Of a stretch of DNA of 64,000 bases, positions 52,822 through 61,570 are shown in pieces. The DNA comes from Candidatus Rhabdochlamydia oedothoracis. GTDB taxonomy: Bacteria > Chlamydiota > Chlamydiia > Chlamydiales > Rhabdochlamydiaceae. The notes under the pieces were generated by a model. The model did no database searches and had not been told where the DNA came from. It saw nothing but the letters and a program-made list of their open reading frames with translations. The stretch spans positions 682,001 to 746,000 of the forward strand of contig NZ_CP075587.1 of NCBI RefSeq assembly GCF_019453995.1, read 5' to 3'. How positions within the stretch are numbered: the first letter of the stretch is position 1; each line of letters opens with the position of its first letter. The position numbers and the translations under genes were made by a program.

Positions 52822-53961
52822 AGTCTTTTCAAGTTTGAAGTGCACAGAAGAATTAAAAAAAGAATAGGCAGGCGATGAAAGAATCTCTATTGTGATTTTT
52901 AACAATCAAACACAAGGAGAGACCTTGCCTAAAGGCTACCATCACCTAACCTATGACCAAAGATGTCAGATTTATATTTTAAAAGCTAGAGGAGATACAT
53001 CTAGCTCAATAGCAAACATTCTAAAAGTTCATCATAGCACTATTAGTAGGGAACTTAAGAGAAATAAAGGGCAACGAGGATACCGTCATCAGCAAGCTCA
53101 AGAAAAAGCATTTCTTAGAAAAAATTCTCAGCCCAATAAAAAAATGACTCCTCAAATAGTTACCCGTATTGAAGAAAAAATCAAGTTGCAATGGAGCCCT
53201 ATACAAATATCCGGATGGCTTAAAAGACATGGTAAAGAACATGTTAGTCATGAGACCATCTATAATCATATCTGGAAAGATAAACGACAGGGAGGACAGC
53301 TTTATAGAGAGCTCCGTCATCGAGGGAAAAAATATAACAAGCAGAGAAAGGGAGCTTCTGGAAGAGGGAACATGCCTGGTCGTATAGATATTAAGCAACG
53401 GCCTTGTATTGTAGAAAAAAAGACTCGTTTAGGAGACTGGGAACTAGATACAGTCATAGGGGCAGGACATAAAGGCGTAATTGTATCAATGGTAGAAAGA
53501 ACTTCCAAGCTAACTAAGCTCGCCAAAGTTTCTCATAAAACTGCAGAGGAAGTAAGTCAAGCGTTAATTGAACAACTTAAACCTATCAAAGATTTTGTAC
53601 ACACATTAACAGCAGACAACGGAAAAGAATTTGCCTATCACCAAATGGTTAGTTTCGAGCTAGAGACAGACTTCTACTTTGCAACGCCCTACCATTCTTG
53701 GGAAAGAGGCTTAAATGAGCATACAAACGGACTAGTTAGGCAATATTTTCCTAAAACACAAAGCTTTTTAGATACGACTTCCAAGGATATAGAAAGGGTG
53801 GAAACTTTACTAAATAACAGACCTAGAAAGGCTCTCAACTTCGAAACTCCACTAGAAGTGTTTACGAGATTATCTACAAACATGCTATGCTCGGGTGCAC
53901 AATAGATGTTTTTTCAAGTATTTATATGTTCTTTTTTGTGCACTTCAAGGTTGAAAGGGCC
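52822..53961 (+). mobile_element. IS30-family element, copy A, intact
   Basis: 1140 bp with both ends. It is followed by TTT and then an inverted piece of a second IS30 (copy B); the TTT/AAA pair at 53962-53964 and 54419-54421 is the target duplication made when A entered B. Confidence 0.92.
52892..53905 (+). CDS. IS30-family transposase
   Basis: The same 337 residues as the copies at 2560 and 4743, GTG start, complete helix-turn-helix and DDE domains. Presumably functional and, with those copies, a source for recent jumps. Confidence 0.93.
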   Translation: MIFNNQTQGETLPKGYHHLTYDQRCQIYILKARGDTSSSIANILKVHHSTISRELKRNKGQRGYRHQQAQEKAFLRKNSQPNKKMTPQIVTRIEEKIKLQWSPIQISGWLKRHGKEHVSHETIYNHIWKDKRQGGQLYRELRHRGKKYNKQRKGASGRGNMPGRIDIKQRPCIVEKKTRLGDWELDTVIGAGHKGVIVSMVERTSKLTKLAKVSHKTAEEVSQALIEQLKPIKDFVHTLTADNGKEFAYHQMVSFELETDFYFATPYHSWERGLNEHTNGLVRQYFPKTQSFLDTTSKDIERVETLLNNRPRKALNFETPLEVFTRLSTNMLCSGAQ

Positions 53962-53964
53962 TTT

Positions 53965-55048
53965 CCAGATATGATTATAGATGGTCTCATGACTAACATG
54001 TTCTTTACCATGTCTTTTAAGCCATCCGGATATTTGTATAGGGCTCCATTGCAACTTGATTTTTTCTTCAATACGGGTAACTATTTGAGGAGTCATTTTT
54101 TTATTGGGCTGAGAATTTTTTCTAAGAAATGCTTTTTCTTGAGCTTGCTGATGACGGTATCCTCGTTGCCCTTTATTTCTCTTAAGTTCCCTACTAATAG
54201 TGCTATGATGAACTTTTAGAATGTTTGCTATTGAGCTAGATGTATCTCCTCTAGCTTTTAAAATATAAATCTGACATCTTTGGTCATAGGTTAGGTGATG
54301 GTAGCCTTTAGGCAAGGTCTCTCCTTGTGTTTGATTGTTAAAAATCACAATAGAGATTCTTTCATCGCCTGCCTATTCTTTTTTTAATTCTTCTGTGCAC
54401 TTCAAACTTGAAAAGACTAAAGATAAACGACAGGGAGGACAGCTTTATAGAGAGCTCCGTCATCGAGGGAAAAAATATAACAAGCAGAGAAAGGGAGCTT
54501 CTGGAAGAGGGAACATGCCTGGTCGTATAGATATTAAGCAACGGCCTTGTATTGTAGAAAAAAAGACTCGTTTAGGAGACTGGGAACTAGATACAGTCAT
54601 AGGGGCAGGACATAAAGGCGTAATTGTATCAATGGTAGAAAGAACTTCCAAGCTAACTAAGCTCGCCAAAGTTTCTCATAAAACTGCAGAGGAAGTAAGT
54701 CAAGCGTTAATTGAACAACTTAAACCTATCAAAGATTTTGTACACACATTAACAGCAGACAACGGAAAAGAATTTGCCTATCACCAAATGGTTAGTTTCG
54801 AGCTAGAGACAGACTTCTACTTTGCAACGCCCTACCATTCTTGGGAAAGAGGCTTAAATGAGCATACAAACGGACTAGTTAGGCAATATTTTCCTAAAAC
54901 ACAAAGCTTTTTAGATACGACTTCCAAGGATATAGAAAGGGTGGAAACTTTACTAAATAACAGACCTAGAAAGGCTCTCAACTTCGAAACTCCACTAGAA
55001 GTGTTTACGAGATTATCTACAAACATGCTATGCTCGGGTGCACAATAG
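53965..55048. pseudogene. IS30 transposase of copy B, broken by insertion and inversion
   Basis: The N-terminal ~128 codons read on the minus strand (54348 to 53965, ending at HIWK). The C-terminal ~209 codons read on the plus strand from DKRQGGQLYRELRHRGKK (54419-55048). Both parts are otherwise unmutated, so the break is recent. Confidence 0.9.
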
Positions 55049-55104
55049 ATGTTTTTTCAAGTATTTATATGTTCTTTTTTGTGCACTTCAAGGTTGAAAG
55101 GGCC
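53965..55104. mobile_element. IS30-family element, copy B, split and partly inverted
   Basis: Made of an inverted left part (53965-54418, 454 bp) and a normally oriented right part (54419-55104, 686 bp). Together they total exactly 1140 bp, so no bases were lost. The flanks do not match as a direct repeat (AAA left, TTT right). Confidence 0.88.
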
Positions 55105-55197
55105 TTTATTAGCCTTTCTTTGCACAGGTTATACGGCTGGAAAAAAAATAGATTATTGGAATGTCCAGCGTAAAGGAGCAAACTATTTCAATCAAAC
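55105..55197 (+). pseudogene. Short gene fragment, possibly a secreted GH5-type hydrolase
   Basis: The frame reads LLAFLCTGYTAGKKIDYWNV, then QRKGANYFNQTP: the end of a signal-peptide-like stretch followed by a segment similar to the start of some GH5 (cellulase-family) proteins. Too short for firm assignment; the rest of the gene is missing. Confidence 0.3.
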
Positions 55198-55226
55198 CCC
55201 TTCTTTGTGTGCAATTATGACATGTC
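55198..55226. repeat. Copy of the IS110 outer flank
   Basis: CCCCTTCTTTGTGTGCAATT and nine more bases match 28499-28528 with two differences, suggesting a leftover end of the IS110 element. Confidence 0.4.
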
Positions 55227-55228
55227 TA

Positions 55229-55351
55229 TTAGATGGATTTTGCTAAATTGTTTACGAGAGATATCTCTTGGATAAGAGCGGGCCATAATTACTTCCAAAG
55301 GTTTTATGAAAACTATCTTTATACCTTATCGAAAAGATTTTAAACAGGCTC
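55229..55351 (-). mobile_element. IS5 type A remnant, 5' end, reverse
   Basis: Ends with the terminal repeat AAGATTTTAAACAGGCTC at 55334-55351, followed by TTA, and contains the transposase start (complement of ATGACCCGCTCT-like GGCCCGCTCT). Confidence 0.75.
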
Positions 55352-55354
55352 TTA

Positions 55355-55507
55355 GAAGCTCATAAATGCAGTTTTCAAAGAGCTTTTGAAACTGCAGTTC
55401 GTACAGGAACCTCTCTTATATTTAGTCAAGATGGCAAAATTGTAGAGGTAAAGTCGCCTTATCGATATGAGCTTGTTCGAATCAAAGAAAATAAAAAGAA
55501 GAAGTAG
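55355..55507 (+). pseudogene. C-terminal fragment of an unidentified gene
   Basis: An open frame from the IS5 edge to TAG 55507: EAHKCSFQRAFETAVRTGTS, LIFSQDGKIVEVKSPYRYEL and a Lys-rich end. It appears to be the tail of a gene cut by the IS5 insertion. I do not recognise it. 55508-55733 after it holds only a weak hairpin (AGCTATT/AATAGCT near 55529). Confidence 0.4.
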
Positions 55508-55733
55508 CGAATTTCTTTTTTTATACCAGCTATTTATAAGAATAGCTTCCTTCTGTGTTTTTAATTTCCTAGAGGTTTCACTAAATGCTTAAGAGATGAA
55601 TTAAAGCTCTTCGTTCTGGGGTCTTGGTTTGTAGAAGATTTATTAAATAATACTTTATTTTTTCTCTAAAATTAGATTAGAGTTTAAATAAATATGTAAT
55701 ATTTTTTGATCACTTGCAAACACTTGAGGTATT

Positions 55734-56669
55734 ATGGCTCAGTTAATTACAGTTGAAGAGGCAAATCTACAGCAGATAGATTATCATCAGAGGTATTGTG
55801 AAGAACTAGAAAAAGGAAATATCCTTTTTTTTCCAAAATGCCCCTTTGATTTTCCTCAAGAAGAGCTGGATTTTTTACTTTCACAAAAGCAGACAGGTGC
55901 GGCTAATCGCAAAAACATTGCCTATAAACCACAATCTAATAAGATCACAAATGTTGTTGCTTTGTCAGAAGAACAAAGGATGAAGATGTTAGACATCATG
56001 CAGAGCTACTCTCGAAAAACAATGGATTTATTAGCTCATCTTTTAGCTCCTTATGCAGATAAATGGAAATTGGATTATGCGAGTTTTCGACCTTTTCAGG
56101 AAAAAGGTAGGCAATTAAGAACAAGAGCACGTAACGATCTTTTGCACGTGGATTCTTTTCCTTCTCGCCCGGTACATGGAGATCGCATTTTACGTTTTTT
56201 TACCAATATTAATCCCTTGGAAAAACGACATTGGATTACTTCCGATCCTTTTGAAACTTTAGCAGAGCTTTTTGGCGGAACCAATAAGTTGCCTTTTCCT
56301 CAAGGAGTTCATGAAACCTTTTCAGGACGCTTAATCCGAGCTTTAAAAAAAAGTGCTCATAAACTAGGTCTGCCGATTACCCTGCGTTCTCCTTATGATT
56401 CTTTTATGTTGAATTTACATAATTTTTTAAAAGAGAACGAGGAATTTCAAGAAATTTGTTCGAAAGATTATTGGGAATTTCCTCCGCATTCTTGTTGGGC
56501 TGTATTTACCGATCAGGTTTCACATGCAGCAATATCAGGACAATATGCATTAGAACAAACTGTGATTATTCCAAGATTATCCCTTATTATACCAGAGGCT
56601 GCCCCTGTTTCTATTTTGGAGAAAATCACAAAAAGCTCCATGGTAGATTCTTTATTTTTAGCTCATTGA
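55734..56669 (+). CDS. kdoO: Kdo hydroxylase family protein (Fe(II)/2-oxoglutarate oxygenase)
   Basis: 311 residues. KdoO hydroxylates 3-deoxy-D-manno-octulosonic acid in the LPS inner core. The iron-binding HxD is H138-V-D140 in the family block LLHVDSFPSRPVHGDRILRF, then FTNINP; the distal His is in DQVSHAAISGQYALEQT. Cytoplasmic, no signal peptide. It ends seven bases inside the convergent dacB gene. Chlamydial LPS is Kdo-rich, which makes this a plausible LPS modifier; the exact product is not shown by sequence. Confidence 0.85.
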   Translation: MAQLITVEEANLQQIDYHQRYCEELEKGNILFFPKCPFDFPQEELDFLLSQKQTGAANRKNIAYKPQSNKITNVVALSEEQRMKMLDIMQSYSRKTMDLLAHLLAPYADKWKLDYASFRPFQEKGRQLRTRARNDLLHVDSFPSRPVHGDRILRFFTNINPLEKRHWITSDPFETLAELFGGTNKLPFPQGVHETFSGRLIRALKKSAHKLGLPITLRSPYDSFMLNLHNFLKENEEFQEICSKDYWEFPPHSCWAVFTDQVSHAAISGQYALEQTVIIPRLSLIIPEAAPVSILEKITKSSMVDSLFLAH

Positions 56670-58024
56670 TCTAACTTTTCTGTCAAAAGATCTAAAAAAA
56701 GCGCTATTTCTTTTTTTATATCGTTTGAAGGACCCTTGTAATGGTTGCAAAAAATAGCAAATGCATATTGTTTTTTGGCTCCAAGAGTTAGGTATCCGGC
56801 CAAATTGTAGATATTACCCATGCTTCCTGATTTTGCTCGTAAATGAGCATAAGGAATTTTTGGGAAAAACCGGGGTGTTCCTGTTTGGTTTAGCTCGGGT
56901 AGAGAGGTGTATATAGAAAGATATACATCAGAGCTTTTAATATGAGATAAAAGTGTAACCATTCCTTTAGGAGTTAATAGGTTGGTTCGAGAAAGTCCTG
57001 CTCCATCATGGACTTGAGAGGGGATATGTAAATTTTTTAAAAAAGACTCTATGTATTTTGTCCCTTGTTTGCTATTGCCTTGACCAATTGCTTTTAAAAG
57101 ATGTTCTGCATAAAGATTAATGCTAAATTGATTCATTGGTTGTAGTAGTTCCTTTAAAGAAACAGACTTATAGCGAGTAATCACTGTTTGTTGTGGGATG
57201 CTTGTATTTTTTTCTCTAATAAGCTTAATGCCTTTTGTTGGTTTTAGTTGTTTGCTCAAGAGTAAACCACAAAGTAGAGCGGGATCGGGTATTGCAGCTT
57301 TTATAGTAAAGCTAGTTTGATCTATGGGAATGGTTCCTCGATAAAATTGGATAGGAGAATACTCAGATCCAAAAACGTACACTTGGTCACCAGAGCCAGC
57401 TGGACCTGTAGTTACTTCATTATAGAAAGTTAAATTAGGAATAGGGGGATCTATTTTGATGACGGTCGTAGGATCGTTTTCTTTTTTACCTGGCTGAAAG
57501 GTGATGTAATAGGTGTTTTGATTTAAAGTAAATCCTGAGGCGCCAGCTCCATAGTAATTGCCTAAGTCTTCAAAACTCCAAGATCTAGAAGCTAATGCTG
57601 TTTCAAAACAGCTTGTATCGATAAAAAGAGTTCCATTGATCTTAGTAATAAGAGATTGAAGATCTGCTTCCCATTGTAATAGACTTGTTAAGGAAACAGT
57701 CGGATCTCCTCCTCCTCGAATCCATAAGTTTCCTTGTAAAGTTTTTTCCTGATCGATATGACCTTCATACTCTAAACTAGTTGTAAATCGATAGTCTTCT
57801 CCTAAAAGGGCGATTGCTACTGCACTAGTTGGAATTTTCATCAAAGAGGCAGGTATGAAAAATTGCTCAGCGTTTCTTTGATAAATGGGTTCTCGTGTGT
57901 TAAGGTTTAATACATAGATTCCAATATGCGCTCTTTGAAATTGCTTCTGACAGAAGCAATCGGAGAGCTCTTTTGCAGAAAGGTTTGCTAAAAAAATTAG
58001 GAGGAAAACAAAGTACTTATACAT
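56663..58024 (-). CDS. dacB: D-alanyl-D-alanine carboxypeptidase/endopeptidase (PBP4, peptidase S13)
   Basis: 453 residues from ATG 58024, where a signal peptide starts (MYKYFVFLLIFLANLSA); the longer frame to 58063 adds only a charged extension. Active-site motifs are S60-L-M-K63 in FIPASLMKIP, SxN in FSINLYAEHL, and KSG in LRAKSGSMGNIYNLAGYL. PBP4 enzymes trim or cleave peptidoglycan peptides in the periplasm. Environmental chlamydiae make peptidoglycan, so a septal remodelling role is reasonable. Size and motif spacing are normal. Confidence 0.93.
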   Translation of the reverse strand: MYKYFVFLLIFLANLSAKELSDCFCQKQFQRAHIGIYVLNLNTREPIYQRNAEQFFIPASLMKIPTSAVAIALLGEDYRFTTSLEYEGHIDQEKTLQGNLWIRGGGDPTVSLTSLLQWEADLQSLITKINGTLFIDTSCFETALASRSWSFEDLGNYYGAGASGFTLNQNTYYITFQPGKKENDPTTVIKIDPPIPNLTFYNEVTTGPAGSGDQVYVFGSEYSPIQFYRGTIPIDQTSFTIKAAIPDPALLCGLLLSKQLKPTKGIKLIREKNTSIPQQTVITRYKSVSLKELLQPMNQFSINLYAEHLLKAIGQGNSKQGTKYIESFLKNLHIPSQVHDGAGLSRTNLLTPKGMVTLLSHIKSSDVYLSIYTSLPELNQTGTPRFFPKIPYAHLRAKSGSMGNIYNLAGYLTLGAKKQYAFAIFCNHYKGPSNDIKKEIALFLDLLTEKLDQ

Positions 58025-58130
58025 AGATTTTAAACATTCAAGTTCTTTTAAGAACACGATCAACTTTTAATCTTTTTGCTGCTATTGTTTTTTATATGTT
58101 GCTCATGAAAACTCTTAAAAAAGGAGATAC

Positions 58131-59444
58131 ATGGATATAAAAAATTTTATTGAGTGTTTTACTTTATTTATTGTTTTTCCAGCTATTGTTTGTTCTGGTA
58201 CATATCTCACTTTGAAGCTACGTTTTATCCAAGTCTTTCAATTAAAAAAAAGCTTTCTTTGTGTTACTAAAAAAAATACAGGCCAAGAAGGCAACATTAG
58301 TCATTTTGGTGCTATATCCTCTGTTTTAGCAGGGAATTTTGGCACAGGAAACATATCAGGCATGGCTGTAGCCATAGCTACGGGAGGTCCAGGCGCTTTA
58401 GTATGGATGTGGGTAATGGCCTTTTTTGGAGCAGCCATTCAATATGTAAGCTGTGTTTTGAGCATTTCTTTTCGTCAAAAAACCGCAAAAAATGAGTATG
58501 TAGGTGGTCCTATGTACTATTTAAGAGATGGCTTAGGTTATAAAATGCTAGCTATCTTGTTTGCTGTTTTTACTCTTTTTGGCTCTATTACAGTAGGAAA
58601 TTTTGCACAAATTAATTCTGTTGTTCTTCCTTTAGAAAAAATGGGGTTCAATCCTTTATATTGTAGCATGATCCTTGCAGTAGTAGTGGGCATAGTGATT
58701 TTAGGGGGCATTCAAAGAATTGCAAGCTTTGCTTCTTATATAGTTCCTTTTAAAGCGCTCATTTATTTAAGCACCGCTTTTGTCATTATCGTTTTGCAAT
58801 ACGATAAAGTCCTGCCTTCTTTTAGATTGATGTTTCAACATGCTTTTGGTTTTTCTTCTTTTGTAGGAGGGGCTTTAGGAATAGGAGTGCTTAAAGCAGT
58901 GATTACAGGATTTGATCGGGGGCTTTTTGCCACTGATGCAGGAACGGGAATAGTGCCTATTTTACAAGCAAGCGCTCATGCTAAAAATCCTATTACTAAT
59001 GGAATTACCACTTTAATTACCCCTTTAATTGTTATGATTGTTTGCACAACTACAGGACTTGTATTGATCATAACAGGAGCGTGGCAGATTCCCGATCTAT
59101 CTAGCACTAATATGGTTACCTATGCTTTTTCCCAAGGATTAAATTCTGCGATAGGAGGGTATATAGTTATTATAGCGCTTATCTTGTTTGCCTATACCAC
59201 GATTTTAGCCTGGTCTTACTGTGGAGAAAAAGCTTTAGGTTTCTTAATAGGTAATGAAAAAGCGTATTATTTTAGATTTTTTTATTTGCTTTTAGTTCCT
59301 ATAGGAAGTGTGATGAAAGTAGATATGATTTGGAGTTTAGCAGATATAGCTATTGCTCTAATGTTAATAACTAATTTAATCGGAGTTATGAAGCTATCAA
59401 AAAAAGTGATTGCTTCTAGTCATCAATTCGAATTATCCAATTGA
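58131..59444 (+). CDS. Sodium:alanine/glycine symporter (AGCS family)
   Basis: 437 residues with about eleven membrane helices. The AGCS signature is clear: GNFGTGNISGMAVAIATGGP, GGPMYYLRDGLG, FDRGLFATDAGTGIVPILQA and the late AWSYCGEKALGFLIG. These proteins import alanine (D or L) or glycine with sodium. Starts at ATG 58131 after AAGGAG. It lies next to dacB, whose reaction releases D-alanine, but on the opposite strand, so a functional link is only suggestive. Chlamydia has DagA-type homologues. Confidence 0.94.
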   Translation: MDIKNFIECFTLFIVFPAIVCSGTYLTLKLRFIQVFQLKKSFLCVTKKNTGQEGNISHFGAISSVLAGNFGTGNISGMAVAIATGGPGALVWMWVMAFFGAAIQYVSCVLSISFRQKTAKNEYVGGPMYYLRDGLGYKMLAILFAVFTLFGSITVGNFAQINSVVLPLEKMGFNPLYCSMILAVVVGIVILGGIQRIASFASYIVPFKALIYLSTAFVIIVLQYDKVLPSFRLMFQHAFGFSSFVGGALGIGVLKAVITGFDRGLFATDAGTGIVPILQASAHAKNPITNGITTLITPLIVMIVCTTTGLVLIITGAWQIPDLSSTNMVTYAFSQGLNSAIGGYIVIIALILFAYTTILAWSYCGEKALGFLIGNEKAYYFRFFYLLLVPIGSVMKVDMIWSLADIAIALMLITNLIGVMKLSKKVIASSHQFELSN

Positions 59445-59446
59445 TC

Positions 59447-59832
59447 TTACATCTTTTCATAAGCTGCCTTAATGGACACAATAGCGGGACTGAAGGTTGT
59501 GATTAGGGCATCTGCATCAGAGAATAAATGAGCCCCGATAGGGTCTTTTACAGAAAGTAAAATAAGAGGTTTCTTTGTCTTTAAAAGAGATTGAATCAAC
59601 GTAATTTGCTGAGGATTTTTCCATACACCGTAACAAAAACATGCACAAGAAGAAGTATTTTGGGCTAATTCTTGAGCCTTTTTATATTTATCCTGACAAG
59701 GATTGAGGTTAAAAAAGAAATAATCACTCTCTATTTGAGAAAAGCGAGTTTGTTCAATATCTGTTCTAAGAATTTTAGGGGCAAGTAAAACAATTGCTTT
59801 TTTCAAAGAAATAGGTGTATTTTTTGTTTTTT
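59447..59832 (-). pseudogene. C-terminal fragment of a GH3 (NagZ-like) glycosidase
   Basis: The minus-strand frame is open from about 59832 to 59447: TPISLKKAIVLLAPKILRTD ... DPIGAHLFSDADALITTFSP, then AIVSIKAAYEKM. This resembles the C-terminal domain of two-domain GH3 beta-N-acetylhexosaminidases. The upstream catalytic barrel is missing and an IS630 type 2 end lies directly beyond, so the gene was truncated. It ends two bases from the stop of the symporter gene. Confidence 0.5.
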
Positions 59833-59837
59833 AGGAT

Positions 59838-59960
59838 TTAGATTTCAAGAAGGCAATTTATGCCTTTTTTGAAAACATTCCTAAATATCGGGAAGAACTG
59901 CAGCCTCTTTTATCTAGGAAATTTTACTTAGTTAAATCTTAATTTAAAGATAAACGAGTA
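59838..59960 (+). mobile_element. IS630 type 2 remnant, 3' end
   Basis: Encodes DFKKAIYAFFENIPKYREEL, QPLLSRKFYLVKS and ends TTAATTTAAAGATAAACGAG. It marks the breakpoint of the GH3 gene. Confidence 0.75.
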
Positions 59961-60110
59961 TATCTGTGAAGCAGAGACAAGACCATTGCACCAATTGTAA
60001 TAAAGAATTCCTCCCACATATAGCTTTACTACATAAATGGTTTCTGTATGATTTTTTGAGGTTTTTTGTTATCATGTATCCTTTGTTAATTGCTCTCAGG
60101 AGGAAAAAAG

Positions 60111-61433
60111 ATGTTATGGAAATTTGCTTTAAGCTCAATTGCTTTTTTAATGATGCCTATTTGGGCTATGGCTTCTCTTATGGTAGGAATCTCAAAAGAA
60201 GAGATCACACCTCCCATTAATAGCCCTTCAGCTGGATATGCAAGGAATACGAATATGATAGGAGTGCATGATCCTCTATGGGCAATGGCACTCTTTATTG
60301 ATAATGGAGAAAAACAGATTGTTTTGTGTAGTGTGGATCACTTGGGATTTAACTATGAAATGGTTCAAAGGGTTATAGAAGAGGTTCATTTAGAAAAAAG
60401 CTTATCTAATTGTGAGATATATATAGCCTCTTCTCACACTCATTCCGGTGGAGGGGGGTATTTAGACATTCCTGAATTAGGGGAATATTTAGCAGGATCT
60501 TACGATCCTAACTTGAGTGAATTATATGTAAGGCAAACCGCTAAAGCCATTATTGAAGCAAGTAAGAGTCTAAACCCAGCCAAAATAGGAATTGGATATG
60601 GCAAAGCAGAAGATATAAGCCAATATCGAGGTACTTGGCCAGTAGGAGCTACACCTTTATCCGATGTGACCGTGATTAAAGTAACCAAAATGGACGATAG
60701 TCCATTAGCTGTGCTTTTTAACTATTCTGTCCACCCTACAGTTCTTACTGGTGAAAATCTGCTTTTTTCTGCAGACTTTGTAGGATATGCAAGGGATTAT
60801 ATCTCGGAAGAAAATGGGCAAACGATCTATTTTAATGGAGCACAGGGAGATATTATTCCTTATATTAACAGTCAAGAAGAACAATGCTCAGTGATAAGTA
60901 AGACTTTATCTCAAATAGTGCAAAATATTTTTACTTCTCTTAAAGAAAATGGACAAGCCACTATTGATGAAGCACAGGAATATATTCATTGCGATGCTTT
61001 AGGTAAATCTTTAGCAGAAACGGTACAGAAGATCTTACATTCGATCAGTACTAAAGAATCGTTGCACATTAAGACAGATAAACATGTGTACTCTTTTAAA
61101 CCACAACCAACGCCTTTTGGGCTAACTTTACCTATTGAGGAGTATCAAAGTGAAATTAACTTACTTGTTTTTGATCATGTTCACGCCTTTGTGACTATTC
61201 CAGGAGAGCTTAGCTGTTTCTATGATCAAAGACTCAAAAAACTAGGAGAAACACTTGGTTATCAACAGGTATCTATTTTTGGACTGGTAAATGATGCACA
61301 TGGTTATATGATTCCTCCTAAGGCATTCAATACTTCCTCTACAGAAGCTCATTTTTCTTTTGGAGGGGAACATTATGCAGAATTGGTGGAACAAAAAGTA
61401 TCAGCTTTATTAGAAGCAAATAAAGCCTTGTAG
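60111..61433 (+). CDS. Secreted neutral/alkaline ceramidase-like protein
   Basis: 440 residues with a signal peptide (MLWKFALSSIAFLMMPIWAM) placed by AGGAGG at 60098-60103. The mature part matches the N-terminal domain of non-lysosomal neutral ceramidases: VGISKEEITPPINSPSAGYA at the start, the zinc-site block SSHTHSGGGGY (H109, H111), YSVHPTVLTGENLLFSADFV, and NGAQGDIIPY. Such enzymes split ceramide into sphingosine and fatty acid. The C-terminal Ig-like domain of typical ceramidases is missing. It is secreted at least to the periplasm; action on host ceramide is inference. Confidence 0.82.
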   Translation: MLWKFALSSIAFLMMPIWAMASLMVGISKEEITPPINSPSAGYARNTNMIGVHDPLWAMALFIDNGEKQIVLCSVDHLGFNYEMVQRVIEEVHLEKSLSNCEIYIASSHTHSGGGGYLDIPELGEYLAGSYDPNLSELYVRQTAKAIIEASKSLNPAKIGIGYGKAEDISQYRGTWPVGATPLSDVTVIKVTKMDDSPLAVLFNYSVHPTVLTGENLLFSADFVGYARDYISEENGQTIYFNGAQGDIIPYINSQEEQCSVISKTLSQIVQNIFTSLKENGQATIDEAQEYIHCDALGKSLAETVQKILHSISTKESLHIKTDKHVYSFKPQPTPFGLTLPIEEYQSEINLLVFDHVHAFVTIPGELSCFYDQRLKKLGETLGYQQVSIFGLVNDAHGYMIPPKAFNTSSTEAHFSFGGEHYAELVEQKVSALLEANKAL

Positions 61434-61570
61434 ATTTATCTTTTCTGAGTTGATTAAGAAAAATTTTAATTAGCTCAGTCTGTAATCATTTATCTTATTT
61501 TATTTGTTCTAATATTTTGTGATTTGTAATAATCAAACTATATATAATATTAAAATAAGAGTGTTTATTA

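Noticed and set aside
53887-54219. 110-residue plus-strand frame across the IS30 A/B junction
   Set aside because: It is a chance fusion of the IS30 3' end with antisense IS30 sequence.
59966-60220. 84-residue frame before the ceramidase-like gene
   Set aside because: It overlaps the true gene in another frame, and the AGGAGG site at 60098 fits ATG 60111 in the ceramidase frame.
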